Origin: Peptacetobacter hominis
GTDB lineage: Bacteria; Bacillota; Clostridia; Peptostreptococcales; Peptostreptococcaceae
Assembly: GCF_006861675.1 (NCBI RefSeq)
Contig: NZ_SGJB01000009.1
Coordinates: 25,777 to 89,776 of the forward strand
Reading direction: 5' to 3'
DNA: 64,000 nt
Position numbers and translations under genes: made by a program. The notes under the pieces are model-generated. The model saw nothing but the letters and a program-made list of their open reading frames with translations, searched no databases and was not told where the DNA came from. Positions within the stretch are counted from its first letter, which is position 1; the number at the start of each line of letters is the position of its first letter. Positions 35,210 to 44,327 of this stretch are shown in pieces.

Positions 35210-37363
35210 TTACTTGGTTGCTGATTTTCTTCTCGATTTATCTAATCGTATAAAATCAGATTTCAGTAGATACACGGTATTTATAATAGCCAATCCTACT
35301 GCATACAATGTATTTACATAATTTCTTTCATATGCTGTATGTTTAGATATAACCTGTTTATTTTCAGAAATACTTCTGCTTAGAATAGATCTAGATATAA
35401 AATGTTCCGCGTAAAACTCTATATTATCTATACTATTCTTACTTATATCTTTATCATAATCAACATATATATTATTATATGTACTATCGCCAATCATTGT
35501 ATCTACATTCCTGTCAGAAACAATTATTTCCGGCTTTGAATCCCTTATCCGATTGCCTTCTTTCCCCCAAGTTTCGTTCAAAACTGCACATACTCTTACA
35601 GGTATAGTTCTCTTTTCAATCTTATTTCCACTCAGGTGATTTACAGATATATTTATAATATCTCCTACTTTAATCTGATTATATGCTTTACTGTATTTAT
35701 TTGTATATTTATCATAAACATAGTTGTATAAAGCTACATTTACATATTTTCCTATATCTTTCAGTTCATCTGGATTTCCATCTTCAACAGAAGAACTTAT
35801 TTTTTCCGAAATAGCTACATTATCTATGAATCTAATATGATTTATATACTCTGTCATTCCTTTTCTATCTATTCCCATAATACGTTTAAAATCTTCGCTA
35901 GTAGATTCACTATCAACAGTTATACCCGCTGTTTTTAGATACTGCTTATCCACTGTCCCTACATTTTTGTATTTATTCAATGTATCTACATCTATTATCT
36001 CTGTTTTAAATCTGTCTATATCGCTATTAAGCGGAGTATTTATTTCAAGATCATGGATATACTCTATATCAGAAGAACTATAGTCCATCTTTTGAGGTAT
36101 TCCTATTACTGTATATGTAACTATATATATACTCATAATAACAGATATAATATTCATCACCTTTGAATAAACCCTCGACTTTTCTGATGTCATTTTTATC
36201 GCCAATGAAGTTCCAGCTGCAACAGATACTACAGATACAAGCACAACATACATAATAGTATTTATATGTATATATAGAGTATCATTTGCTATATTTTTAA
36301 TCCGTTCATCCCTCAATACAATAAGAGAAAGTTTTGAGACTGCTGCCCCAAAAATAATTCCCAGAACAGTTCCATATATACCTATCATAGCCGATTTTTT
36401 TATTATATATGATTTTATATCGTTTATTTCTTCTTTTTCTACAACTTTTCTCCATGCAGAACTTATAATATTGCATATTACAAATATTACTGCAGCTGCA
36501 AGTATAACATTTTCTGTACGCAATACGTTTCCTACTGCATTTTCAGTAGTTTTCATCCGATTTATACTGTATTTTTCAGGATATATAGAATCCTGCCCTA
36601 TGTTGTATTTTTTTGCTGTATTGTATATATTGTCTATCAACTCTTTTGATGTAAATTTTTCTCCGCCTTTGAATTTAACAAGTAAATCATAACTTACGGC
36701 TTCATCTGGAATAATTGTATTTCCATCAAAGTTTCCATATATATAACTCGTCCGTCTGATATTATTCCGACCTACATCCACCTGATTTATTATATCTTTA
36801 TCGTAGTATTTTCTCTTTACAAGACCTACAATCTCAAATTTTTTCATATCGGAATACACCTTTTGTTCCCCATTCTCAGACATATAATTTTTTCTGAGTT
36901 CAAAGTTTACAGTTTTTCCTATTGGATTCTCTCCAAGTCCAAGATTTATTATTGTGTCATAATCAACTACTATCTCATTATTATTTTTTGGAAGCCTACC
37001 CTCTAAAACTCTACCTTTCTCCTCAAAATAGGATTTCTTTTCTTTATCATCATATCCATTTATAGATTTGAGTTCACTGCTCATACCAGTTCTTGTGTTT
37101 ATAAGCTTTCCAAGATTCTGGACATTATCCGAGCTATATATATTAGCGTCGTTTTTTACGGATGTCATTTTTTCTTTTTCTATATCTACGTATTCTGTAT
37201 CGTAATCTCCAAATATATTGTTATACACATCAGCTCTTCCTGCAAGATGCGAAATTTGTATAGTGTTTACAGAAAATAGAAATCCTGATGCAATAACAAC
37301 AACTATAAGCATTATAAGAAAACTTTTGTTTTTTATGCTGTCTTTTTTATTTATATTTTTCAT
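35210..37363 (-). CDS. FtsX/MacB-type permease, C-terminally short
   Basis: This 717-residue membrane protein begins with a transmembrane helix (about 14-32), followed by a MacB-like periplasmic-type domain, a central three-helix FtsX region (about 285-400), a fourth helix (about 408-425) and a second extracytoplasmic domain. It ends after only one further helix (about 683-702) and a basic tail. FtsX permeases normally have three helices there, so roughly 90 residues seem missing. A terminator follows 20 bp after the stop, so this is not a simple frameshift in the window. No ATPase gene is adjacent. Confidence 0.78.
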   Translation of the reverse strand: MKNINKKDSIKNKSFLIMLIVVVIASGFLFSVNTIQISHLAGRADVYNNIFGDYDTEYVDIEKEKMTSVKNDANIYSSDNVQNLGKLINTRTGMSSELKSINGYDDKEKKSYFEEKGRVLEGRLPKNNNEIVVDYDTIINLGLGENPIGKTVNFELRKNYMSENGEQKVYSDMKKFEIVGLVKRKYYDKDIINQVDVGRNNIRRTSYIYGNFDGNTIIPDEAVSYDLLVKFKGGEKFTSKELIDNIYNTAKKYNIGQDSIYPEKYSINRMKTTENAVGNVLRTENVILAAAVIFVICNIISSAWRKVVEKEEINDIKSYIIKKSAMIGIYGTVLGIIFGAAVSKLSLIVLRDERIKNIANDTLYIHINTIMYVVLVSVVSVAAGTSLAIKMTSEKSRVYSKVMNIISVIMSIYIVTYTVIGIPQKMDYSSSDIEYIHDLEINTPLNSDIDRFKTEIIDVDTLNKYKNVGTVDKQYLKTAGITVDSESTSEDFKRIMGIDRKGMTEYINHIRFIDNVAISEKISSSVEDGNPDELKDIGKYVNVALYNYVYDKYTNKYSKAYNQIKVGDIINISVNHLSGNKIEKRTIPVRVCAVLNETWGKEGNRIRDSKPEIIVSDRNVDTMIGDSTYNNIYVDYDKDISKNSIDNIEFYAEHFISRSILSRSISENKQVISKHTAYERNYVNTLYAVGLAIINTVYLLKSDFIRLDKSRRKSATK

Positions 37364-37405
37364 GTCGATGTCTCCTTTCAGACAATGTAATTAACTGTGT
37401 TTATG

Positions 37406-37428
37406 CTTTTATAATATCAATATAAAAG
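37406..37428 (-). promoter_or_regulatory. Inverted repeat overlapping the putative permease promoter
   Basis: CTTTTATA and TATAAAAG flank 7 bp. On the minus strand a TTGCTT -35 (37438-37433) and TATTAT -10 (37416-37411) with a 16-bp spacer overlap the repeat, so it may be an operator. Confidence 0.4.
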
Positions 37429-37498
37429 TATAAAGCAATAGATATTGCCTGAACGACACCTAAAACGGTATGAATAACATATATATTAATTTTTACAT

Positions 37499-37531
37499 AA
37501 AAAAAGAGACTATCTTTCGATAATCTCTATA
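37499..37531 (-). terminator. Terminator of the tRNA operon
   Basis: GAGA..ATC GAAA GAT..TCTC hairpin followed by seven T on the minus strand, a few bases past the tRNA-Thr CCA end. Confidence 0.75.
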
Positions 37532-37534
37532 TAC

Positions 37535-37610
37535 TGGAGCTGGTGATAGGACTCGAACCTACAACCTGCTGATTACAAGTCAGCTGCTCTACCAATTGAG
37601 CCACACCAGC
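37535..37610 (-). tRNA. tRNA-Thr (anticodon TGT)
   Basis: A 76-nt cloverleaf with acceptor GCTGGTG/CACCAGC, the loop CTTGTAA giving anticodon TGT, a standard GGTTCGAGTCC T-arm and an encoded CCA. Last gene of a four-tRNA cluster. Confidence 0.95.
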
Positions 37611-37623
37611 GAGTTCTGTTTTA

Positions 37624-37699
37624 TGGTGGGGTTAACAGGGCTCGAACCTGTGACCCCCTGCTTGTAAGGCAGATGCTCTCCCAGCTGAGCTATAACCCC
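37624..37699 (-). tRNA. tRNA-Val (anticodon TAC)
   Basis: A 76-nt cloverleaf with acceptor GGGGTTA/TAACCCC, loop CTTACAA giving anticodon TAC, and an encoded CCA. Confidence 0.95.
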
Positions 37700-37707
37700 A
37701 CTGTAAA

Positions 37708-37782
37708 TGGTGACCCGTAGGGGAATCGAACCCCTGTTACCACCGTGAAAGGGTGGTGTCTTAACCGCTTGACCAACGGGCC
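37708..37782 (-). tRNA. tRNA-Glu (anticodon TTC)
   Basis: A 75-nt cloverleaf with loop CTTTCAC giving anticodon TTC, acceptor GGCCCGT/ACGGGTC with one G-T pair, and an encoded CCA. Confidence 0.95.
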
Positions 37783-37787
37783 AGAGA

Positions 37788-37863
37788 TGGTGATCTATCC
37801 GCGGCTCGAACGCGGGACACCTTGATTAAAAGTCAAGTGCTCTACCGACTGAGCTAATAGACC
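37788..37863 (-). tRNA. tRNA-Lys (anticodon TTT)
   Basis: A 76-nt cloverleaf with loop CTTTTAA giving anticodon TTT, and an encoded CCA. First gene of the Lys-Glu-Val-Thr cluster. Confidence 0.95.
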
Positions 37864-37976
37864 ATCTTCTGCTGTGGCTCTCTCAGCCACAAGTAATATT
37901 ATATACAGAATGCTATTCCTCGTCAACACTTTTTTGCATAAATTTATTCAATTTTTTTATTCAAACTTATCAATAT

Positions 37977-38096
37977 TTATCCACATTAATTCTGTGTATA
38001 CTGTTGATAAGTTTTTGTTTATTTTTCAACATTCTTTTATATTTGTGCAAAAAAATCCACAGAATAAGGTGTTTTGAACCTATGTTCTGTGGATTA
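37977..38096. promoter_or_regulatory. DnaA-box-rich gap between tRNA cluster and dnaB
   Basis: Contains one exact box TTATCCACA (37977-37985); one-mismatch boxes TGTGTATAC (37993-38001) and TGTGGATTA (38088-38096); the oriC-type variant TGTTGATAA (38002-38010); and TTTTCAACA (38023-38031). The rest is AT-rich. It also includes the dnaB terminator. Confidence 0.5.
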
Positions 38097-38098
38097 AA
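38049..38098 (-). terminator. Terminator of dnaB
   Basis: AATCCACAGAA and TTCTGTGGATT form an eleven-base perfect stem, with inner AGGT/ACCT pairing, followed by seven T on the minus strand. Both arms carry near-DnaA-box sequence. Confidence 0.82.
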
Positions 38099-38099
38099 T

Positions 38100-39428
38100 T
38101 TATATTTCTTTAATTTTATCACCGAATCTCTGTACAGCTCCCATCCATACAAGTTCCACAGATCCGGTTTCTCCATGTCTGTTTTTTGCAATTATTATTT
38201 CTGCTATATCCTTTTTTTCCGAGTCTGAATGATAGTACTCATCCCTATATAGAAACATTACTATGTCGGCATCCTGCTCTATCGCCCCAGAGTCTCTCAA
38301 ATCCGAAAGTACAGGTCTGTGATCTGCTCTCTGCTCCGGACTTCTTGAAAGCTGAGAAAGTGCAACTACAGGGCAGTCAAGTTCTTTTGCAAGTATCTTT
38401 AGTGATCTTGAAATTTTTGATATTTCCTGCTGTCTACTCTCACTTCTGCCTTCTGATTCCATAAGCTGAAGATAGTCTATAAGTACCAGATCCAGTCCAT
38501 TTTCTATTTTCAGTTTTCTACACTTTGATCTGAGTTCACTTATATTTATGCCTGGAGTATCATCTATGAATATTTTAGCATCTGACATAACAGCCATTGC
38601 ATTTATAATTCTAGGCCAATCGGCATCTCCAAGAGTTCCTGTTTTCATTTTTTTAAGCTCTACATTCGACTGAGCTGATATCATACGCTGTGCAAGCTGC
38701 TCCTTTGACATTTCCAAACTGAATACAGCCACAGATGCATTTCCCTTAAGTGCGGCATTCTGAACAAGGTTAAGAGCAAATGCTGTTTTTCCCATCGCAG
38801 GTCTCGCCGCTATAAGTATAAGGTCTGTTTTCTGAAGTCCGTTTATCTTCTTGTTCAGATCCTTAAATCCTGTTGTAACACCTGTAAAATCGCTTCTATT
38901 TGTATAAAGAGATTCTATACTTTCATAGGTATCCATAAGAACCCGATCTATTCTTTTGAAATCATCGCTTGTTCTTTCCTGGGATATATCGAATATTTTC
39001 TTCTCGGCCTGTTCAAGAACATTCCGGGCTTTTCCTCCACTTTCATATCCCATATTTATTATATCGTTTGACGCTTTTATAAGCTGTCTAAGTACTGATT
39101 TTTCCTTTACAATGTCAGCATAATATTTTACATTCGATGTTGTAGGAACTATTGTTGAAAGACTTGTAAGGTAGCTTATTCCACCTATGTCGTCAAGATA
39201 TCCTCTGCTTCTCAGTTCGTCTGTAAGAGTAACCATATCTATCGGCTCGTTTTTATTGCTCAGAGTAAGCATACTTTCGTATATTATTCTATGAGCATCT
39301 TTGTAGAAATCTCCCGGTCTTATTGTTTCTGCCACTGTTATCATAGCATCCTTATCAAGAAGTACAGATCCAAGTATAGACTGTTCAGATTCGACACTAT
39401 GAGGTGGCACCCTTCTTATTTCTGACAT
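38100..39428 (-). CDS. dnaB: Replicative DNA helicase
   Basis: This 442-residue hexameric helicase unwinds the fork. An N-terminal helical domain (about 1-150) is followed by the RecA-like ATPase with Walker A ARPAMGKTA (about 207-215), DnaB motif 3 VLIDYLQLM and the late QDADIVMFLYRDEYY segment. It is the last gene of yybS-gdpP-rplI-dnaB, as in other Clostridia. The DnaC-like loader is encoded at 29105. Confidence 0.97.
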   Translation of the reverse strand: MSEIRRVPPHSVESEQSILGSVLLDKDAMITVAETIRPGDFYKDAHRIIYESMLTLSNKNEPIDMVTLTDELRSRGYLDDIGGISYLTSLSTIVPTTSNVKYYADIVKEKSVLRQLIKASNDIINMGYESGGKARNVLEQAEKKIFDISQERTSDDFKRIDRVLMDTYESIESLYTNRSDFTGVTTGFKDLNKKINGLQKTDLILIAARPAMGKTAFALNLVQNAALKGNASVAVFSLEMSKEQLAQRMISAQSNVELKKMKTGTLGDADWPRIINAMAVMSDAKIFIDDTPGINISELRSKCRKLKIENGLDLVLIDYLQLMESEGRSESRQQEISKISRSLKILAKELDCPVVALSQLSRSPEQRADHRPVLSDLRDSGAIEQDADIVMFLYRDEYYHSDSEKKDIAEIIIAKNRHGETGSVELVWMGAVQRFGDKIKEI

Positions 39429-39442
39429 ATCATCACCTGATA

Positions 39443-39895
39443 TTATTTATTTTTTTCTTTTACATCCACTCTTATATTTGTAGTTACTTTAGGATGTATT
39501 TTTATTTCGACTCTTCTTGATCCAAGAGTTCTTATAGGCTCATCAAGAAGTATTTTTCTTTTGTCAACTTCTATACCTTTCTGTTTTTTAAGCTGTTCTG
39601 CTATATCTTTTGATGTTATAGAACCAAATACTCTTCCGCCTTCACCGGCTTTAGTGTATATTTCTATATTTATTTCCTCCATCTGTTTTCCAAGAAGAAC
39701 TGCTTCATCATATTCTTTCTTTGCATGGAATTCCTGTGATTTTTTCTTTTCATTAAGTTCTTTTACAGCATTTGTATCTGCCTGTATAGCCATTTTTTTA
39801 GGGAAAAGGAAGTTTCTTGCGTATCCATCACTTACTTCTTTCATTTCTCCTTTTTTACCTGTTCCTTTTACGTCTTTTAATAGTATTACTTTCAT
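39443..39895 (-). CDS. rplI: 50S ribosomal protein L9
   Basis: This 150-residue protein has the L9 N-terminal domain ([31 protein letters not shown]), a long connecting helix and the C-terminal domain ([15 protein letters not shown]). It binds domain V of 23S rRNA near the L1 stalk. Its ATG directly abuts the gdpP stop codon. Confidence 0.97.
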   Translation of the reverse strand: MKVILLKDVKGTGKKGEMKEVSDGYARNFLFPKKMAIQADTNAVKELNEKKKSQEFHAKKEYDEAVLLGKQMEEINIEIYTKAGEGGRVFGSITSKDIAEQLKKQKGIEVDKRKILLDEPIRTLGSRRVEIKIHPKVTTNIRVDVKEKNK

Positions 39896-41905
39896 CTATT
39901 TTTCCTCCTTCTGATTCTCTTCTTCAAGATACTTTTCTATTATTTCATGTACCATTTTATAAGCCTTCTGTAATGATACATTTTTAAGCTGTGCACCGGC
40001 TATGTCTATATGACCTCCGCCTCCAAGTTTTTCCATCATTACATGAACATTTATATCCCCAAGGGATCTGGCACTTATAAATATTTTTCCTTCTTTCTGT
40101 CCAAGTACAAAAGACGCATCCACATCTCTTATACTTAGAAGTTCGTCAGCGGCTTTCGCTATTATTATATTTACATTATCTATCTCAGATGTAGTATATC
40201 CTATACATATTCTGTTGTTTATTATCTTTGTATTCTGTATTATTTCCGCTTTTACTATAAAGTCACTTATATCTGAATTAAACAGTTTTTTGACCTCTAT
40301 TGTATCTGCACCAATTCTTCTAAGGAATGATGCTGCCTCAAATGTTCTTACTCCTGTCTTGAATGCAAAGTTCTTTGTATCAAGACATATTCCCGCAAGA
40401 AGTCCATCTGCTGTCAGTTTGTTTATTTTTATATCCTGATCCATATATTGTATAAGTTCTGTTACCATTTCACTGGTAGATGATACATATATTTCGTGGA
40501 ATAATAAAACTGTATCGCTTATAAATTCAACACCTCTTCGATGGTGGTCTATTACAACTATTTTTTCTGATATATCCAGAAGTTCCGGACACTCAGTAAA
40601 GCTTGGTCTATGTGTATCCAGAACAACTACAAGAGTATCTTTTTTACACAGTTCTATTGCATCTGAATGATTTATAAATATTCCTTTATAGTATTCATTT
40701 TTTCTGACCTTATTTCCAAATATATCTATCGCTTCATTTATACTGCTAAGAACTATATTTGCTTTCTTGTCACATGATTTACATATATCATAAATTCCGA
40801 CAGCTGCCCCCATTGCATCCATATCCGGGTATCTATGCCCCATTATAAGTATATGTTCACTCTGCATTATTATTTCTCTAAGTGCATGACCTATCAGCCT
40901 TGATTTTACCTTTGTTTTCTTTTCTATTGCCTTTGACTTTCCTCCATAGAATGCGAAGTTGTCATTTGTTTTTACTACAACCTGATCTCCACCTCTTCCA
41001 AGGGCAAGATCAAGCGCACCTGTAGCCATTTTAAAATTATCAGCTACAGTTTCTCCTTCTACACCTATACCGAAACTTATAGTTACAGGAAGGCTGTTTC
41101 CTCTGTTTATATTTCTTATTCTATCCAGTATTTCAAACTTTTCTGATTCAAGTTTTTTTAGTTCTTTTCTCGTCATAACGATAAAGAATCTACCGCCAGA
41201 TATTCTTTTAAGTGCTGCTTTTGACGTAGTTTCCAGCTCTGACAGAGTCCTTTCTATGTCCATTGTCAGAAGTGATCTGTTTTCCTCCCGTGCACTTTTT
41301 AAAACTTCATCATATCCATCTACTTCTATAATTCCTATTACATTTTTATTGTCGAGATACTGCTTTCTCATCTTTCTATACTCTGTTCTATCTATCATAT
41401 AGAGTATCATCATATAATCTGAGCTCGAATCTTCTCCATTTTTTATAACCTTGTATATTACTGTATACTGTCTTCCATTGTGTACTATATCAGTATACAT
41501 TTCCTTACCTTCATTAAGATCCTTGTCCAGTTCTATATCTTCAAAAATTTCATCTATATCCTCATTTAGAAGACTTCTTTTACCGGCTATTTCTGAGAAC
41601 AATTCATTATACATGAATATCTTTCCGTTGAATTTTATTACACATATTGGTATGGGCCGGCTTTCTATAGTTTTCTTTGATGTTTCGTCCATTTTTATAG
41701 ACAGGCTTTCTATATATTCATTCCACTCGTACGTTCTGGCTTCATTTACTCTTAAAGCTCTATAAAGTACAACTCCAAGAAGGCACATAAATATTATTGC
41801 AGCTACAGGATTATATGTCGATAAAACTACACCCTGAACGATGACTAAAAGTGTATATAGCCCGTATTCCTGGACATTTTTTTTCATTTTAGGTTTTATC
41901 TCCAT
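39896..41905 (-). CDS. gdpP: Cyclic di-AMP phosphodiesterase GdpP
   Basis: This 669-residue membrane enzyme lowers c-di-AMP, controlling osmotic and wall homeostasis. Two N-terminal transmembrane helices (about 14-50), a PAS-like domain and a degenerate GGDEF domain precede the DHH module (GHRYPDMDAMG about 354-364; VIDHHRRG about 457) and the DHHA1 domain with the GGGHIDIAGA motif near 635. Lengths and order match family members. It overlaps or abuts yybS and rplI, indicating one operon. Confidence 0.95.
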   Translation of the reverse strand: MEIKPKMKKNVQEYGLYTLLVIVQGVVLSTYNPVAAIIFMCLLGVVLYRALRVNEARTYEWNEYIESLSIKMDETSKKTIESRPIPICVIKFNGKIFMYNELFSEIAGKRSLLNEDIDEIFEDIELDKDLNEGKEMYTDIVHNGRQYTVIYKVIKNGEDSSSDYMMILYMIDRTEYRKMRKQYLDNKNVIGIIEVDGYDEVLKSAREENRSLLTMDIERTLSELETTSKAALKRISGGRFFIVMTRKELKKLESEKFEILDRIRNINRGNSLPVTISFGIGVEGETVADNFKMATGALDLALGRGGDQVVVKTNDNFAFYGGKSKAIEKKTKVKSRLIGHALREIIMQSEHILIMGHRYPDMDAMGAAVGIYDICKSCDKKANIVLSSINEAIDIFGNKVRKNEYYKGIFINHSDAIELCKKDTLVVVLDTHRPSFTECPELLDISEKIVVIDHHRRGVEFISDTVLLFHEIYVSSTSEMVTELIQYMDQDIKINKLTADGLLAGICLDTKNFAFKTGVRTFEAASFLRRIGADTIEVKKLFNSDISDFIVKAEIIQNTKIINNRICIGYTTSEIDNVNIIIAKAADELLSIRDVDASFVLGQKEGKIFISARSLGDINVHVMMEKLGGGGHIDIAGAQLKNVSLQKAYKMVHEIIEKYLEEENQKEEK

Positions 41906-41915
41906 CGCTATCCTC

Positions 41916-42899
41916 CTATATAAACTTTCTCGTATCTGACTTTAGCATTCTGAAGTCCATAAAGCTATCCAGAATACCTATTATTGCCATAAGAACCATT
42001 CCTCCTATTGCTGTCAGAAACGCAAGTATTCCTATCGGTAGTATTACAGATGATTTTCCCTTCTGTTCAGCTGATTTCATTATAAAAAATATACATACAG
42101 ATATTCCCTGTATTATAAACAGCATATCAAATATCATCTGCATATTGAAAAGTATTACATTTCCCATTATATTGCTGCTTATTTCACCTGCTATAAATAC
42201 AAGTATAAACGATATTCCCACATAGATTATAGGATTTCCCGGTAAATAGAATTCTCTTATTTTACTTCCATTTATATTGTCTGAACCCTTTCTTTTCATA
42301 ATAGACGTACTTATATAGTAGGTTGTCATGGAATAGAATATTCCCTGTACAAATATAAGTGTTACAATCATATTTCTGACTATATTTTCTATATTTCCAG
42401 GTATAATGGAGTTCAGCTGTTTCATATTTTCCTGTGGTATATTACTGTATTGAGCTGTTATATTCTTCTGTACAGAATTTATAAAATCCCATAGCACATC
42501 TACGTTGAGCATATACTTTGATATTATCCCGTACGCTATTACTCCAACCATATAAAGTGTTATCCCAAAGAATACAGGATTTCCAATACTCTTTGATTTT
42601 TCTTCCGACGTTTCCGCCACAATTCTCCCGAATATTACCGACGGCAGTATATATATTATATACGACCTTATTGCATATGTATTATCCGTAAACAGCATCA
42701 GTGCTATAAATGACAATATTAAAAGCGACCATGGATTTCTTTTTTTCGATTCCATAGATGCCATAGCAAATGGTACACATATTACTGCAAATGATATCAT
42801 TCCAACTATAGGAATATAAAAAGGTAGCAGTGATAGAATTATCGCAAAAACAGGAAGAGCTGATATATTTCTTTTGTTATCTTTTTCAGATTTTATCAT
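41916..42899 (-). CDS. YybS-family (DUF2232) membrane protein
   Basis: This 327-residue polytopic protein has about eight transmembrane helices and no catalytic motif. YybS proteins are conserved beside gdpP-rplI in Firmicutes, as here (10 bp upstream of gdpP); their function is unknown. Confidence 0.85.
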   Translation of the reverse strand: MIKSEKDNKRNISALPVFAIILSLLPFYIPIVGMISFAVICVPFAMASMESKKRNPWSLLILSFIALMLFTDNTYAIRSYIIYILPSVIFGRIVAETSEEKSKSIGNPVFFGITLYMVGVIAYGIISKYMLNVDVLWDFINSVQKNITAQYSNIPQENMKQLNSIIPGNIENIVRNMIVTLIFVQGIFYSMTTYYISTSIMKRKGSDNINGSKIREFYLPGNPIIYVGISFILVFIAGEISSNIMGNVILFNMQMIFDMLFIIQGISVCIFFIMKSAEQKGKSSVILPIGILAFLTAIGGMVLMAIIGILDSFMDFRMLKSDTRKFI

Positions 42900-43043
42900 C
42901 TTTTCACTCCTGTCATTTTACATATAAGATTAATATATTTACTGTTTCAGTTATAACATACCTAATATTAATATTATATCACAAAAGAATATATATTAAA
43001 GTCTTATATAATTGCATGTATACTGCAAGCTTTATAACATATG

Positions 43044-43076
43044 AAAAAAATCCTATCAGCAAAGCTGATAGGATTT
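43044..43076 (-). terminator. Terminator of the rpsF-ssb-rpsR operon
   Basis: AAATCCTATCAG and CTGATAGGATTT form a twelve-base stem with a T-run on the minus strand. Confidence 0.88.
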
Positions 43077-43092
43077 AATCCGTTATTATTTA

Positions 43093-43320
43093 CTAGTCTA
43101 ATGTGTAAGGTAAAAGTGCTATATTTCTAGCTCTTTTTATTGCTTTAGTTAATTCTCTCTGATGTTTAGCACATGTTCCTGATATTCTTCTTGGTAATAT
43201 TTTACCTCTTTCAGTTACATATCTCTGTAATCTCTGAGTATCTTTGTAATCTATTTTAGCGTTTTTATCAGCGCAGAACTGACAAACTCTTTTTTTCTTA
43301 CGTCTTCTTTTGTTCATCAT
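43093..43320 (-). CDS. rpsR: 30S ribosomal protein S18
   Basis: This 75-residue protein starts [15 protein letters not shown] and has the S18 core [25 protein letters not shown]. The Cys pair near the N-terminus suggests the zinc-binding (C+) form. Two tandem ATGs and an upstream TTG are possible starts; I chose the first ATG after the AAGGAGG site. It forms a 30S platform pair with S6. Confidence 0.96.
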   Translation of the reverse strand: MMNKRRRKKKRVCQFCADKNAKIDYKDTQRLQRYVTERGKILPRRISGTCAKHQRELTKAIKRARNIALLPYTLD

Positions 43321-43341
43321 GACCAATTTCCCTCCTTTTTA

Positions 43342-43818
43342 TTAAAATGGTATATCGTCATCGTCCACAGCTCCGAAACCATTTGGGTCCAAATCTGGAG
43401 ACGGACCACCAGGTTCAAAGGCTGGTTCATTCTGATTATTGAAATTATTGTTGCTGTATCCTCCGTCGAATCCTCCCATTCCAGAAGTTTCAACTGATTT
43501 TCTGCTTTCAAGAGCATCAACCTGTCTACAGCTTACTTTTGTAAAGTTTTTCCATTCGCCTGACTGTGTCTGATAGTTGTCGACTCTTATCTGTCCCTGA
43601 CATGCTACAAGTCTTCCTTTTGAAAGGTAATTAGCGCAGAATTCTGCAGCTTTTCCCATCACTTCTATCGGAATAAAGTCAGCTTCTCTTGTGCCGTCTC
43701 TTTTTGTAAAATCTCTGTTTACAGCAAGAGTGAATGTGGCAACTGGTGTTCCTGTTCCTGGAATATATCTTAATTCCGGATCTTTAGTAAGTCTTCCGAC
43801 TAATGCTACCTGATTCAT
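43342..43818 (-). CDS. ssb: Single-stranded DNA-binding protein
   Basis: This 158-residue protein has an N-terminal OB fold (MNQVALVGRLTKDPELR ... ), a Gly/Asn/Pro-rich linker, and the acidic DDDIPF tail that recruits repair and replication proteins. It sits between rpsF and rpsR, the classical order. Confidence 0.97.
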   Translation of the reverse strand: MNQVALVGRLTKDPELRYIPGTGTPVATFTLAVNRDFTKRDGTREADFIPIEVMGKAAEFCANYLSKGRLVACQGQIRVDNYQTQSGEWKNFTKVSCRQVDALESRKSVETSGMGGFDGGYSNNNFNNQNEPAFEPGGPSPDLDPNGFGAVDDDDIPF

Positions 43819-43848
43819 TAAAACACCACCTATTAAAATAAGACTTTA

Positions 43849-44133
43849 TTATGCACAAGCAACTATTATGTGTCTTATTACGTTTTCGTTTATTTTTAAG
43901 TTTCTGTCTAACTCTTTTGGAAGTTCAACAGAAGCTTTGAAGTTAACTAATGTATAGTAACCTTCAGTAAATTTAGCTATTGGGTAAGCTAGTTTTCTGT
44001 TACCCCAAGCATCTACTTTAGATACTTCTCCACCATTAGCTTCTATTATTTCCTTTATTCTGTTCTGTACAGCCTCTCTAGACTCCTCATCTAGTACAGG
44101 TTTAACAACGTAAACTAATTCGTAATCTCTCAC
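43849..44133 (-). CDS. rpsF: 30S ribosomal protein S6
   Basis: This 94-residue protein starts with GTG behind GGGAGGTG and has MRDYELVYVVKP and DAWGNRKLAYPIAKFTEGYY, typical of S6. It is the first gene of rpsF-ssb-rpsR. A hairpin with an adjacent CCG lies in its leader. Confidence 0.97.
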   Translation of the reverse strand: MRDYELVYVVKPVLDEESREAVQNRIKEIIEANGGEVSKVDAWGNRKLAYPIAKFTEGYYTLVNFKASVELPKELDRNLKINENVIRHIIVACA

Positions 44134-44159
44134 TACAATTCACCTCCCTTTGGACTTAA

Positions 44160-44206
44160 CGGCTCTGATATTGTATCAGAGCAGAGAAATGAGAACTTAA
44201 ATTCTC
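44160..44206 (-). promoter_or_regulatory. Candidate S6:S18 autoregulatory leader
   Basis: GCTCTGATA and TATCAGAGC form a nine-base stem with a CAA loop. A CCG (44162-44160) sits at its 3' base, and a second hairpin (TGAGAA/TTCTCA) lies just upstream. The known S6:S18-binding leader places CCG beside a hairpin, but I cannot confirm the closing helix. Confidence 0.35.
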
Positions 44207-44282
44207 ATACTTGTATATATTACCATAGATAACTTATAAGGTCAATATTTTATTTCATAAAAGCTGATCTTTGTGATTGATT

Positions 44283-44312
44283 AAAAAAGGGGATGCATTA
44301 CGCATCCCCTAT
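44283..44312 (-). terminator. Terminator of the aminotransferase gene
   Basis: GGGGATGC and GCATCCCC stem followed by six T on the minus strand. Confidence 0.88.
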
Positions 44313-44327
44313 GATTTCTTATATTTA

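Noticed and set aside
35100-35215. Frameshift explanation for the short FtsX permease
   Set aside because: The bases after the stop form a terminator and encode no FtsX-like residues in any frame, so the missing helices are not simply displaced.
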